A DNA stretch of 64,000 nt from Aspidapion aeneum (lineage: Eukaryota > Arthropoda > Insecta > Coleoptera > Brentidae). The translations under genes were made by a program, and so were the position numbers. The stretch is taken from contig OY755045.1 in the NCBI GenBank assembly GCA_963576565.1, positions 2,975,477 through 3,039,476 of the forward strand. The letters are read 5' to 3'. The notes beneath the pieces were generated by a model, which searched no databases, had not been told where the DNA came from, and saw only the letters and a list, made by a program, of their open reading frames with translations. Each line of letters begins with the position of its first letter. The first letter of the stretch is position 1. Below are positions 51,992 to 61,369 of this stretch, one piece after another.

Positions 51992-53440
51992 TTTATTAGG
52001 CAATCTACAATGGTTTATAGTTTGTGAATATAAATTAAATTAATGTAATTTTATCTGCATTTTAAAGAATTAAATAAATCCTTTGTGTGTGTGTAACTTT
52101 AATTTCGTGCTCTCGAATTCATACGTTGCCTTCGATCTATCTTTACGCGAGACGACGTAACCTACCCTTTCTTTTAGGCACGTGACTTTGAATTCAACTC
52201 TCTCGCATATGATCATATGTTTGAAGTAAATCGATCACTACACGAAGAACATTCGTTTTTTGGACAGTTATTTGGTCGTTCAATCTAACCAAAACCGTTT
52301 TAAAACAGTCCTCGTAAGCAGTCCGTTCAATGTCGTTATAACCGATATTCAATGTAATATAATAATATAGTATAATTGTTCGGTCCTCAGTACATTCATT
52401 TCGTGTGGATGTTAGAATTTAGTTATTTTATTTTTACTTTTTGTTGGATAAGACATTTTTTGGCTCACTGTGTAGAATTGGGATTTGTTCACCTTAGCCT
52501 TTAGCTTTTAGAAAAATAAAATGAAAAATCAGTGTGAATTAGTATTTACAACGGAATATATCGTTTCAAATCCCTATTCAATCACACGGTGTGCAATCAA
52601 GCGAAGCACCTTTTAGTTAAATAATTTTAAGTAAATTAGATTTACGAATTTTCGCGAGTGTTTTCCCTCGTCCTCCCTTCCTTAAAACCTCTGTAATGGA
52701 AACCCCTCAACAGAACTGCTGAAGCCAGGATAAAGGCGGCCGCCCATCGACCCCACAACCCAGCAACGAACAGTGAGTAGAACAAAAACCATTTATACAG
52801 TCCATTTTAAATCTCTCCTGAGTAAATTACTCAACACCCCACCATTTTGATTTTTTATTTGCATTAGCTGTCGGGTGTTCTTTAAAGAGGGTGACATTCA
52901 ACGACAGCATTACAAGTCAGATTGGCACAGAACTGCTGAAGCCAGGATAAAGGCGTCCGCCCATCGACCCCACAACCCAGCTCCTGAGTAAATTACTCAA
53001 CACCCCACCAATAATATTATAATGAATATAAATAATAATATTATATTAAGTTAAATAAGTTCTTTTGATTTAATATAAAAAATTTTGTGCAGACCTTTAT
53101 AAATTACGAAATGAACTGGCTTGCTGATATTAAACTGAGCTCATCCATTATTTTTCTCTTTAATATTCCATAAGCACCACTTTCAGCAGTTTCAAAATGA
53201 GAATGGGTCGTATAGGTAATCCGCCTGGAAGAAGATTTAATTTACCAAACGCGAATCTGCATTCTAGGGTTTCTGTATTAAGCTGTTTTAAATGAAAATT
53301 CAAAAAGCCGTTTCCGATTTTATTAACAGACAAATTCGATTTAATTAAATAAAAATAGATAAAAAACTTTATCATTGACACTTACAAAAGCGAAAGAAAA
53401 ATTCTTGATAAGATTTGAGGCAACATGCATTATTTTACTT
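51992..53440. other. Long non-coding stretch with a duplicated block
   Basis: Less AT-rich than its surroundings. A TCAGT-type initiator (CCTCAGTACATTC, 52386) followed by CGTGTGGATG could be a promoter of a retroelement 5' UTR, but no coding sequence follows. The duplication at 52711-53010 is listed separately. A minus-strand 73-codon frame at 53381-53160 has no domain. Confidence 0.4.
52711..53010 (+). repeat. Partial duplication of two blocks
   Basis: Block 1, CAGAACTGCTGAAGCCAGGA through CGACCCCACAACCCAG (53 bp), stands at 52711-52763 and 52928-52980. Block 2, CTCCTGAGTAAATTACTCAA to CCCCACCA (30 bp), stands at 52815-52844 and 52981-53010. In the first pair 51 bp separate the blocks; in the second they touch. 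This is a duplication followed by a deletion, or the reverse. Similar structures occur in retroelement 5' UTRs. Confidence 0.8.
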
Positions 53441-53459
53441 ATAACTTATTTTTATTTTT

Positions 53460-55090
53460 TTTTTATTTTATTACAAGGCGCATCGACCACTTGAGTCATT
53501 AGCGCACAAAGAGAATAAAGTTTACATTATATTATTTCCTTAAATACAATTGTATAACTTAGAGTCCTTCAAAAAGTTAATAAGGCTGTTCGTGGTTTGT
53601 TCACAGTTATTTAGGAGGTCTTTTAAGTTGTTTTTAATTTTGTGTTTGTCTCTTTGATTATTGTAGTTTGGACAGTCAATTAAAATATGTTTTACCGTAA
53701 TTATTTCGCGGCACTCAGAGCACACAGGTATATTTGTTTTTTTGAAAAGATGTTCGTGTGTCAGTTTGATGTGGCCAATTCTGAGCCTGGTTGTTTTTAT
53801 TTGTACGCGACGCGATTTAGGAAAGGTTGTCCATGGACTTACTGATGTTTTTATTTCGCGTAATTTGGAAGTTGAGTTATTCCACTTTTCCTGCCACATT
53901 GATTGAATTTTTGCTTTTATCCACATTTTAAAGTCACTGCACACAGTTTGGCTCACTATTTTAGAGTTTATGTCACTTATTGCTTGTTTTGCTTCTATAT
54001 CTGCTAACTCGTTGCCTTTTATGCCCACGTGGGAAGGAACCCACATAAAAACTACATTCAGGGATGCTTCTTGGATTTTAAAAAGCTGGTCTTTAATGTT
54101 AAGTACTATCGGATGTTTCGAATATACTGAGGAAATAGATTGGACGGCGCTAAGAGAATCAGTAATTATTAGAGCGTATTTCTGTTTTCTGTTGAGTATA
54201 TAAGTTAGAGCTTCATATATGGCATAGAGCTCTCTGCGCTGTATACATTGGCAAATTTGGTTAATTTAAAATGGTAGTTTTCCTCATTTTCGACAACAAA
54301 GGCGGCTCCTAGGCCTTCTCTGGTTTTGGATGCGTCAGTATATATTTTAGTAAACGTTTGCTTGTTTTGCAGAAGACTCAGAAACTCTTTTTGCAGATGT
54401 TGATTGTTTGTGCAAGATTTATCAAAACGGGTCATAGACATCACAATTTCTGGAGTATTTACAAGCCATGGTGGCTGATGGTTCTGTTCTTCAAAGAATT
54501 CTGGAATTGTTTCTCCAATTTGTGCTTGATATCGTTGTATTCTTTCAAAAAATGATGGTGTAGCATTTGGTTTAAGTTGATAAATGTTATTAAATTGATG
54601 ATGTATGATGTTTTGTCTAGCTGGATTTGAGTGGTTTTGAATTGCTCCCATTGCATACGAAATACTGAGGTACATTCTTCGCAGTTCCAGTGGGGGTTCT
54701 CCTGCTTCGCAATAAAGGCTTTCTACAGGGCTTGTCCGATAAGCTCCTAGTATTATTCTTAGACATTTATTGTGAATGACATCCAATGGGTAGAGGACAG
54801 ATTTCGATGCAGAATTGTATGCTACTGATCCATAGTCTAGCCGTGATCGTATGAGTGCTCTGTAGATAGTCATGAGGGTACTAGCGTCTGCGCCCCAAGA
54901 TCTGTTCGATAAAACCTTGAGTAGGTTGATGTTGTTTTGGCATTTTCGAACCAAAGCTTTAACATGAAGGTTCCAGTTAAGTTTACGGTCTAAAGTCATT
55001 CCTAGGAATCTTATAGATTCCACACATTCAAGTTCTATCCCATAAAGTAACAAAATCAACATTTTTTCAAGCAAAACGTAAACTTACAAA
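53460..55090 (-). mobile_element. I-type LINE, 3' half with RNase H
   Basis: A minus-strand, 5'-truncated non-LTR retrotransposon. It ends 3' with GACTCAAGTGGTCGATGCGC, then TAATAAAATAAAAAAAAAAT as an A-rich tail. The coding part begins downstream of the RT catalytic motifs. An RNase H domain after RT is characteristic of the I group of LINEs. No clear TSD could be found. Confidence 0.85.
53540..55074 (-). pseudogene. RT C-terminus plus RNase H of an I-type LINE, one frameshift
   Basis: From 55074: ECVESIRFLGMTLDRKLNW, then LSNRSWGADASTLMTIYRAL and SRLDYGSVAYNSASKS (RT thumb and connection). RNase H follows, with its four acidic positions at KIYTDASKT (D), VYSAEL (E), ALIITDSLSAVQSI (D) and GNELADIEAK (D); WVPSHVGIKGN is the usual loop before the last. 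A frameshift at about 54232, just after SAE, separates the two halves (55074-54205 and 54240-53540). The rest, CSECREIITVKHILIDCPNY, is the C-x2-C...H...C finger-like end common after RNase H in these elements. Apart from this break and the 5' truncation the frame is long and open (about 510 codons), so it is fairly young. Confidence 0.88.
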
Positions 55091-55690
55091 ACGAAAAAAT
55101 TTGGCTTGTCCGGAAAAAGAAATTGTCTCATCTGTAACAGGCTTTCATCTTCAAAAGTAATCCGCTAACTTACACCTTTGTTTACTTCCCAAATCCTCGG
55201 TTCACCTTTGATACTAAACGATCACATTTAGTTTGAATTTTATTTTAAGTTTAGTGTAATAAAAAATAAAACGGGCTAAAAAAAATAATGATAATACGTC
55301 TAAAAAATTATATTCTATAAGGATGTACTAAAAAACAGTAGGAAAATTGCTTTAGTTTTCAAAAAATTCAAAAAATATTAGTTGTTCAAAGAAATTCCAA
55401 CCACAAGAAAAGCCGCGGCGACGCGAATGAAATGTTGAATTGCTGCTGAATGAAAGAAGGTAAGCTTCTAGCGTGTTGCCGATTTTTTTCCTTTGTTTTA
55501 GTTCAATAAACGTCTGCTTTCCCAGACGGGGTGAATTTAACTTTGGGGTAATTTTTAAGTAAGTAATCTCTAGTTTTCTCCCCTTCAGGGCACAGCCGTC
55601 TATTTGGTCCTTGTGACCCGGGTCTATATCATATCTAACTTTGTTTACAAAAATCAGCTGGACCACCAGTGACGTGCAAATTCGACATAT
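55091..55690. repeat. Repeat shared with 31600-31725, interrupted
   Basis: AAGGATGTACTAAAAAACAG to TTCAAAAAATTCA (55318-55372) and ACTTTGTTTACAAAAATCAG through CACCAGTGACGTGCAAATTC (55638-55690) match 31612-31725. The 265 bp between them are absent there and hold a GC-richer block without recognised termini. 55091-55317 is unassigned. The frame 55771-55352 on the minus strand crosses these repeats and is not a gene. Confidence 0.55.
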
Positions 55691-55691
55691 A

Positions 55692-56433
55692 CAGTGTCCC
55701 CCATAATGTTCGCAACATATGGGAAAAATTTTTATTTGTGAGATATGGGAAAAAATTTTATATACTATCAATCCTGCTGTTTGAATAACCTAGAAAGACA
55801 TTTTGACATTAGTCACGTGATCACTGTCATGATGGCAAATTCAAAAAATTAGTCATGAAAACCCACAAAGTGAGGTTAGATGGCAAAATATCGAAAAAAG
55901 TTATTTGAAAAAAGTGTTTAGAATGTCATTTTAGGGTCTTCTATGAAATTTGGAGCAATAATGGAAGAATAAAGAAAGGTACATGTGCTAATCGGATATT
56001 TTTATATAATTTTTTATGAACGACTTCAATTAAGAATTTGGAATAATTTTATCTTTATTCATTAAATATTGCGTTATTTAAACTATTTCAATAATAAAAT
56101 CTGTATAAAATTAATTCATAATAAGGCTAGGGTCAAAAATAGGGTATTTCTTATTTTGTAATATTATTGCTCCAAATTTCATAGAGGACCCTAAAATAAC
56201 ATTCTAAACACTTTTTTTAAATAACTTTTTTCGACATTTTGCGATTTAACCTCACTTTTTGGGTTTTCATGCCTAATTTTTTGAATCTGCCGCCATGACA
56301 GTGAGCATGTGACAAATGTCAAAATGTCTTTTTAGGATATTCAACAAGCAGGATTGATCGTATATAAAAATTTTTCCCATATCTCACAAATAAAAATTTT
56401 TCCCATATGTTGCGAACATAATGGGGGACACTG
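55692..56433. mobile_element. TA-flanked foldback MITE, arms about 270 bp
   Basis: CAGTGTCCCCCATAATGTTC at the left returns inverted at the right, and inverted similarity persists to about 55962 and from about 56164. TA flanks both ends. The arms carry GTGAGATATGGGAAAAA, GACATTTTGACATT and TTAGGGTC phrases. The loop of about 200 bp is AT-rich. No coding sequence. The TA target fits the Tc1/mariner group. Confidence 0.9.
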
Positions 56434-56462
56434 TATATCCGAACACCGGTCTATTCTAAACC

Positions 56463-56580
56463 CCATATCATTATTTTTGAGACAACATTTTACACCTTTT
56501 TTTCGCTGACCTATCTATGCTATTTATCATGGTAAACAGCTGATAAGTGTCAAAAAGTTATCTCAAAAATTATGATATGG
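56463..56580. repeat. Short palindromic repeat, copy 1
   Basis: CCATATCATTATTTTTGAGA and the inverse TCTCAAAAATTATGATATGG close a 118-bp hairpin with ATGGTAAACAGCTGATAAGT inside. The second copy is at 59618-59730. It resembles a very small MITE. Confidence 0.75.
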
Positions 56581-56607
56581 AGATTAGGCACCGTTCTTTA
56601 GTAGTAC

Positions 56608-57219
56608 CAGGGCTATCAAAACGAACGGGCCCCGATCCTCCACTTTGTTGACGTCACATCCGGGGCTGATTTTTTTTTGATGGTTGCGTCACGACACAGA
56701 TTGTCTTTAAAGTATTGAAGTTGGAATGACGGTTCATGAATATTTGATTTTTTTAAAGATAAAGCCGGTTTTAAGATTGTTTTTACTATATTCTTGAAGA
56801 ACATTTTTTTTTTAAATGTATAGTAGTCCTAAATTTTTCAGAGCCGCTTCATTAGCTCACACTAAAATTAAATTTAAAACAGAAGCGAATGTGACAAACA
56901 CAGATGACAAAGTCAAATACATGTCAAATATAACAATTGGCATGCGGTACATGGCGGGTAATTTGAATTCAAAATAAGAAATGCTGAATTTTTAGGATTT
57001 TTAACCTTTTAATCATCTTGCATCCTTACAAAAGTTTGGTGGAATATGGGGATGGTGTCTGAGAATATTTCACTGAAATTTCGCCGAAATCTGTAGTGCC
57101 ATTTTGAAAATATAAAAAACATCTGACCTCTCATAAGACCCAATGTAAAAGTCAGCCCCCCGAGACCAGCCGATTTTTTCAGGGTCGTGGCCTGTATTTT
57201 TTTGTTGGCCTTGGTATAG
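56608..57219 (+). repeat. Dispersed repeat family X, copy 4
   Basis: Full-span copy from CAGGGCTATCAAAACGAACG to GTTGGCCTTGGTATAG. It keeps all landmarks of copy 3 at 51369 with scattered substitutions and a few short deletions. Confidence 0.8.
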
Positions 57220-57703
57220 TTTTTGCAAAGTCACCTGAAATGCTCCTAATACGGGGTTCTATCGATTTCATGAAATTTTGCTTCATTCTGCCCTTAAAAA
57301 GTTATCCAAATTCATATAAAATCTTCCTGGTATAATTTCAACCCTACCGACAGAGAAAAGGCGCGACTCTTTGCGGACCGACGACAAAGTATTTGTTTTC
57401 TGACCGACCCAGCACAGGTGGCTAGACGGCATTTGATTGGCAGATTTTTTTGAGATGCGCTTTTAATTGCTTTCAGGTGTTCTTTGCGGGACTCCTTTAG
57501 TCGGCAGTATGCAGAGTTAGAAAATAAATCAGTGTCGTTTCTGTAGGTATAGGAATAGAAAGTTTTATTATCTATTTTTATTTCTTTAGTTTACGCCATA
57601 ATTAAATGAAATAATTTTCATGATTATATCCATGTCACTTTCTTTAAAGGATATGCCGATGGTCGGCTTTAGCCTTTGTTCAACTGTCTTTGCAAAAACT
57701 ATA
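57215..57703. mobile_element. Candidate TIR element at the end of family X copy 4
   Basis: TATAGTTTTTGCAAAG (57215-57230) is exactly inverted at 57688-57703. The inner sequence is GC-richer near GACCGACGACAAAG and shows no frame. Either a small TIR element or the far end of a longer family X element. Confidence 0.45.
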
Positions 57704-57812
57704 CACTTTAAGTGAAATCCAGTCAAAAGCGCCGTTACTACGTGTTTACAAATATAAAAAATTACAAATTTTAAAACTTTTAGACGTTTTTATTTGATTT
57801 TTTATTATTACT

Positions 57813-58262
57813 TTCCTAGCCCGCGTAGCAATTGCTAGAGAAGGAATTATTTTCGACGAAAAATTTTTCCAAAAATGTGTTATTTGGTTGTATTTTGACT
57901 AACAATATCTTCGTGATGTTTTTCTGTGTCTGTGTGTATATTAACCGATTTTCATAAAATTTTTAGGTAAAATAGTGTTCGACACTCTTACGAGCTGATT
58001 AGATTTTGATCAAAATCCATTAATGTTAATAACAGTTTTTTGACAATTAAAAACTTTAAAAAACTTAATACCGGAGCATCGTATTACTACACTATTTTCG
58101 GAATATAGTAGACTATGTTTTGCTTATTATTACCAAAAACTTCGTAGGAGCTCTAATTTCTGAGATATTTACAAAAAACTGTTTTCAAGGCTAGTTTATC
58201 ATGGCTTCACTTAAGGTGTGATAATAGGCTAGCTATTAAGGTGTCAGAACCGTCATGGATCC
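57813..58262 (+). repeat. Dispersed repeat Z, copy 2
   Basis: From TTCCTAGCCCGCGTAGCAAT to AACCGTCATGGATCC, in the order seen at 11629, and including the end shared with 29780-29995. Non-coding. Confidence 0.7.
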
Positions 58263-58389
58263 ATTTTTTTTTTATTATATTAAATATTATGCTGTATTAA
58301 ATTTTCATTAAGAACACTCTTGGGTTAGTAAAATCATACGATTTAGATTTAATAATTTTTTATTTTGCTGTTTTCTAACTTGCAAGTTG

Positions 58390-58452
58390 TTTTGTCAATG
58401 ATTTTCTGTAAAAATTTGGACAATAAAGCTTAGTTGAATTGAATTGAATAAA
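58390..58452 (+). mobile_element. LINE 3' end with (GAATT)n tail
   Basis: TTGGACAATAAAGCTTAGTTG and then GAATT repeats, parallel to 49540-49597. No coding part is left upstream, so it is a very short 5'-truncated insertion. Confidence 0.5.
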
Positions 58453-58467
58453 AAAATTCGGTATTAA

Positions 58468-58708
58468 CCCGTTAACTGCCAACTTTTTTCTTGCTAGTTC
58501 CGATTTTTGAAACACTTACGTCTGTCTTATTAAGAAAATGAGCTTAATTGACAAACATTCCCAAAACCTGTCATTTTTTGAAGTTTTTTATTGTGGATCC
58601 CCATTTGGGGACCGTGGCATATGCCATGCTCAAAAATAACACAAATATAAAGGAAATATAAAGGAAATATTAGTAAATCCCCAAATGGGGACCGTGGCAG
58701 CTAACGGG
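58468..58708. mobile_element. piggyBac-type MITE, 241 bp
   Basis: TTAA on both sides (58464-58467 and 58709-58712), with CCCGTTAACTGCCA at one end and TGGCAGCTAACGGG at the other. TTAA targets and a CCC/GGG start are the piggyBac signature. An inner inverted pair, CCCCATTTGGGGACCGTGGC and CCCCAAATGGGGACCGTGGC, lies at 58600 and 58680. Non-coding. Confidence 0.9.
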
Positions 58709-58954
58709 TTAATAAAAATAATTGGAAAACTCCAAATTGTAATAGTGTTAATAATACCATGTTCTGTACATAATTGCATCTCTATAACCAGCACTTGACT
58801 TGTTATCATTGTAATTACGTAGCTGATTGCTTGTCATTATTGAACGTAATTACCACAGAATTGCTTATTGAGCGTCTCCAAACCGCATAAATGAGGTCTA
58901 TTGCTCGAAATGGACGTCTTAATTAGTATTTCTAAACGTTAATACAGTATAAAG

Positions 58955-59340
58955 AAAGATAAAAAGGAATGTAAATTTAACATATATGAAAAAATGGTGA
59001 AAAGCCCGCTGTTGTATGGAATAGAGACTTGTCGCATTACAGAAAAGTACAAAGCAAAAATGGAAAGTGTCGAAATGGATACAATAAGAAGATCAATGCG
59101 AATATCTAGAACAGTTGTTAAGAAATGAGATCATAAAAGAAAGAATGGGAATCGACGGAACGGATGAACGACGAAAGATTACCAAGGCAGGTCCGAGAAT
59201 GGCAACCAATGGGGCGTCCTAAACTGGAATGGCAACAGTTATCCAAAGATCCATGAGTCAAAAAAAACCTGACGGAGGATGATTGTCAGGATCAAAAGAG
59301 GTGGAGAATATATAAAATAATAATAATAATAAAATGTTCT
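58955..59340 (+). pseudogene. LINE C-subfamily fragment E
   Basis: NIYEKMVKSPLLYGIETCRI, then TEKYKAKMESVEMDTIRRSM and RISRT match copy C (33779-34564). A deletion removes the segment between MGI(D/E)G and MNDERLP, and the last part (GRPKLEW-equivalent) is broken by frameshifts. It ends GAATATATAAAATAATAATAA with an (ATA)n run, then GTTCTAAGCCGACAAAGTAA. Strongly decayed. Confidence 0.75.
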
Positions 59341-59936
59341 AAGCCGACAAAGTAATAGTAGTAATACAGTGTTCCCAACTGTAGGGAATTTTCCCGTTTT
59401 AAGGGATTTTTATTGACGGGATTGTTCTTGTTTTTTTATTGACGGGCTTAAGTTTTTGGTTAAATTGACCCTCCTACTCAAATTTGAGGCACACACCCGT
59501 CGACTTTACATTAAATGATCCATCATATCGATCGAGGATAGTATAAACTTGAGTTTTAATATATTTTTAATTAATCATATTCTTTACAATTTTTCTGTTA
59601 GGTTAATGTACAGTTCATATCATTCTCATCTTTGAGACAACTTTTTACAACTTTTTTTCGTTGTCCCATGCTATTTGTTATGGTAAACAGCTGATAACTG
59701 TCAAAAAGTTATCTCAAAATTTATGAGATAGAGTATAGCAAATGCTTGAAGCAAAAGTTTATGAAAAAACATGGAGAAAATCGCAGTCTTGGATTTATTT
59801 AGCTAATAAGGCGCCCCGTCGACTTAAAATTGAATAATGAAATTCTTATTAATGCTCTACTGCAAACAAAAAACGTATTTAACAGATTTTCTGTGAAACT
59901 AACTTAGCAAAATCTTGGATTTATGCAGTGGCGGCT
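59341..59936. other. Unassigned; single hAT-like terminus and a palindrome
   Basis: CAGTGTTCCCAACTGTAGGG at 59366 has the look of a hAT terminus but has no partner. The short palindrome 59618-59730 (copy 2 of 56463) lies here. Otherwise AT-rich. Confidence 0.45.
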
Positions 59937-60592
59937 GCTACAGGGAGGGCAACGGGGCAGCGGCGTAGCGTGCCTGAAGGGGCAGGGGGGCCGACAGCTA
60001 AAAAGAGCGCCAATAAAATCTTGCGACAAAGAAAATACTCTGCCAATATATGGGCCCCTAAGCTCACACTAGGTACTATAGTTATAGTGTACGTGTGAGC
60101 TAATATAACTAAAAACTAAAATATATTTTATTCAACTCCAGACTAAATTACCTTTTGTTTGATACCACACAACCCATGTTTTGACTTAAACTCAAATTTT
60201 TGAAATCTACCCCCACCCTTAAAAAAACAAAAACTAAAATGTATTTTGTTAAACTCCGGACTCAATTACCTTTCGTTTGATATCACACACGCCATTTTTT
60301 CACTTAAACTCTAATTTTTGAAATATACCCCCACCCTTTTTTTTAAATAAATTAAAATGTATTTTGTTTAACTTCAGACTCAATTACCTTTCGTTTGATA
60401 TCACACACGCCATATTTTCACTTAAACTCTAATTTTTGAAATCTACCCCCACCCTTTTATTTGGTTTGTGTTCGGTGGATTTTGTTCATTTTTAAATGGG
60501 ACCATCTCGGCCCAAAACCCAGCCTAGGTACCAAATTTCATTAAAATCGGCCAAGCGGTTTTTGAGTTATGCGCGTTGGTCGTTACAGACAT

Positions 60593-60635
<43 letters not shown>

Positions 60636-60979
60636 TACAGACAGACAGACAGACAGACAGACGGCGCAACAAAAAAGTTTCAAAATCTTCTGAAACGCAA
60701 AGATATATAAAAATTTTTGAAATCGGAGCAACTTTTTTTTTCTCGAAAAAATTAGGATCGAAAAAATTAGGATCACCATAGCTCACACTACTATAGTATA
60801 GTATATGTGTGAGCTAAAAAAAGGTCATCATGTTGTATTCACTTGTCTTTGCCGCCCTCGCAATTTGCCTGCGACTTCATAAAGTGGCGCTTCGGGCACC
60901 CATGGGGCGCCAGTACCCTCGGGGCGGGGGGGGGCGCCAAATACCCCGCGCCTCAGGCCCCCCCCTTATATACGCCACT
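59937..60979. mobile_element. hAT-type termini, composite and interrupted
   Basis: CAGTGGCGGCTGCTACAGGG (family of 8311) starts at 59937 and stops after about 20 bp, where CAGCGGCGTAGCGTGCCTGA begins. The latter pairs loosely with CCCTTATATACGCCACTG ending at 60979, in the style of the MITEs at 10964 and 49665. In between lies the single unit of the 47-48 kb repeat (60032-60817). No 8-bp duplication is found, so a rearrangement is possible. Confidence 0.5.
60032..60817 (+). repeat. Single unit of the 47-48.6 kb inverted repeat
   Basis: From AAAATACTCTGCCAATATAT, through the hairpin AGCTCACACTAGG...GTGTGAGCT, three units of about 115 bp and a long (ACAG)n run, to the closing hairpin ending GTGTGAGCTAA. 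It has the orientation of the right arm of 47820-48558. A GAAAAAATTAGGATC duplication (about 60745-60775) is specific to this copy. Confidence 0.9.
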
Positions 60980-60987
60980 GGGTTTTA

Positions 60988-61367
60988 CTATAGTAATTCC
61001 CTAATACTACCCTTAAAGGAACTGAGACCGGCTGCGAATGGATCAAGATTGTTTTGGTTGTACAGACGAAGAGTACGAGTCAATGGTGAATAATACCCAT
61101 AATTGGCATGATGAAAGGGAATGCGAAACATTGGCGAGTTATGCCTACGCTGAATAGTGTTGAAACCGATAATCTTCAATAAAGAAGGACAAAAGCAGAT
61201 ACCGTTTATTATTTTATAAAAAGTTATAACATCAGAATATGTCCTTCTTCTTTCCAAAGTATCAAGTCCAAATGGCTGGCTAATGGCATTATAATTTATG
61301 TTATAATTGTTGTTGTAAATGGCAATATCAGCCCTCAATGCAAGAGAACGAAGAAAAGTTCTCTGTA
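60988..61367 (-). pseudogene. CR1-like LINE, end of the RT reading frame
   Basis: Minus strand: VQRTFLRSLALRADIAIYNN, then FGLDTLERRRTYSDVITFYK, IINGICFCPSLLKIIGFN, FRIPFHHANYGYYSPLTRTL and RLYNQNNLDPFAAGLSSFKG, ending SIRELL and stop. The R--Y-D--F-Y-I-NG, PF---NY---SP--R-L--YN and FK--I motifs are the C-terminal region of CR1/Jockey-superfamily RT proteins. Its 5' continuation is at 63160, separated by the element 61370-63159. Apart from the insertion the frame is intact here. Confidence 0.85.
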
Positions 61368-61369
61368 CA

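Noticed and set aside
52760..52830. Possible intron from AACAGTGAGTAG to TTTATACAGTCC
   Set aside because: Donor- and acceptor-like words exist, but the spacing is only about 35 bp and the duplicated copy lacks a different, larger segment, so splicing does not explain it.
53160..53381. Frame on either strand (plus: a GRIGNPPGRRFNLPN-type peptide)
   Set aside because: Short, no start context, no domain and no repeat support.
55352..55771. 139-codon minus-strand frame
   Set aside because: It spans the shared repeat, its interruption and the start of the TA MITE, so it is a chance frame over several elements.
60567..60786. Frames of SVCLSVCL or TDRQTDRQ type on both strands
   Set aside because: They are translations of the (GTCT)/(ACAG) microsatellite in the repeat unit.
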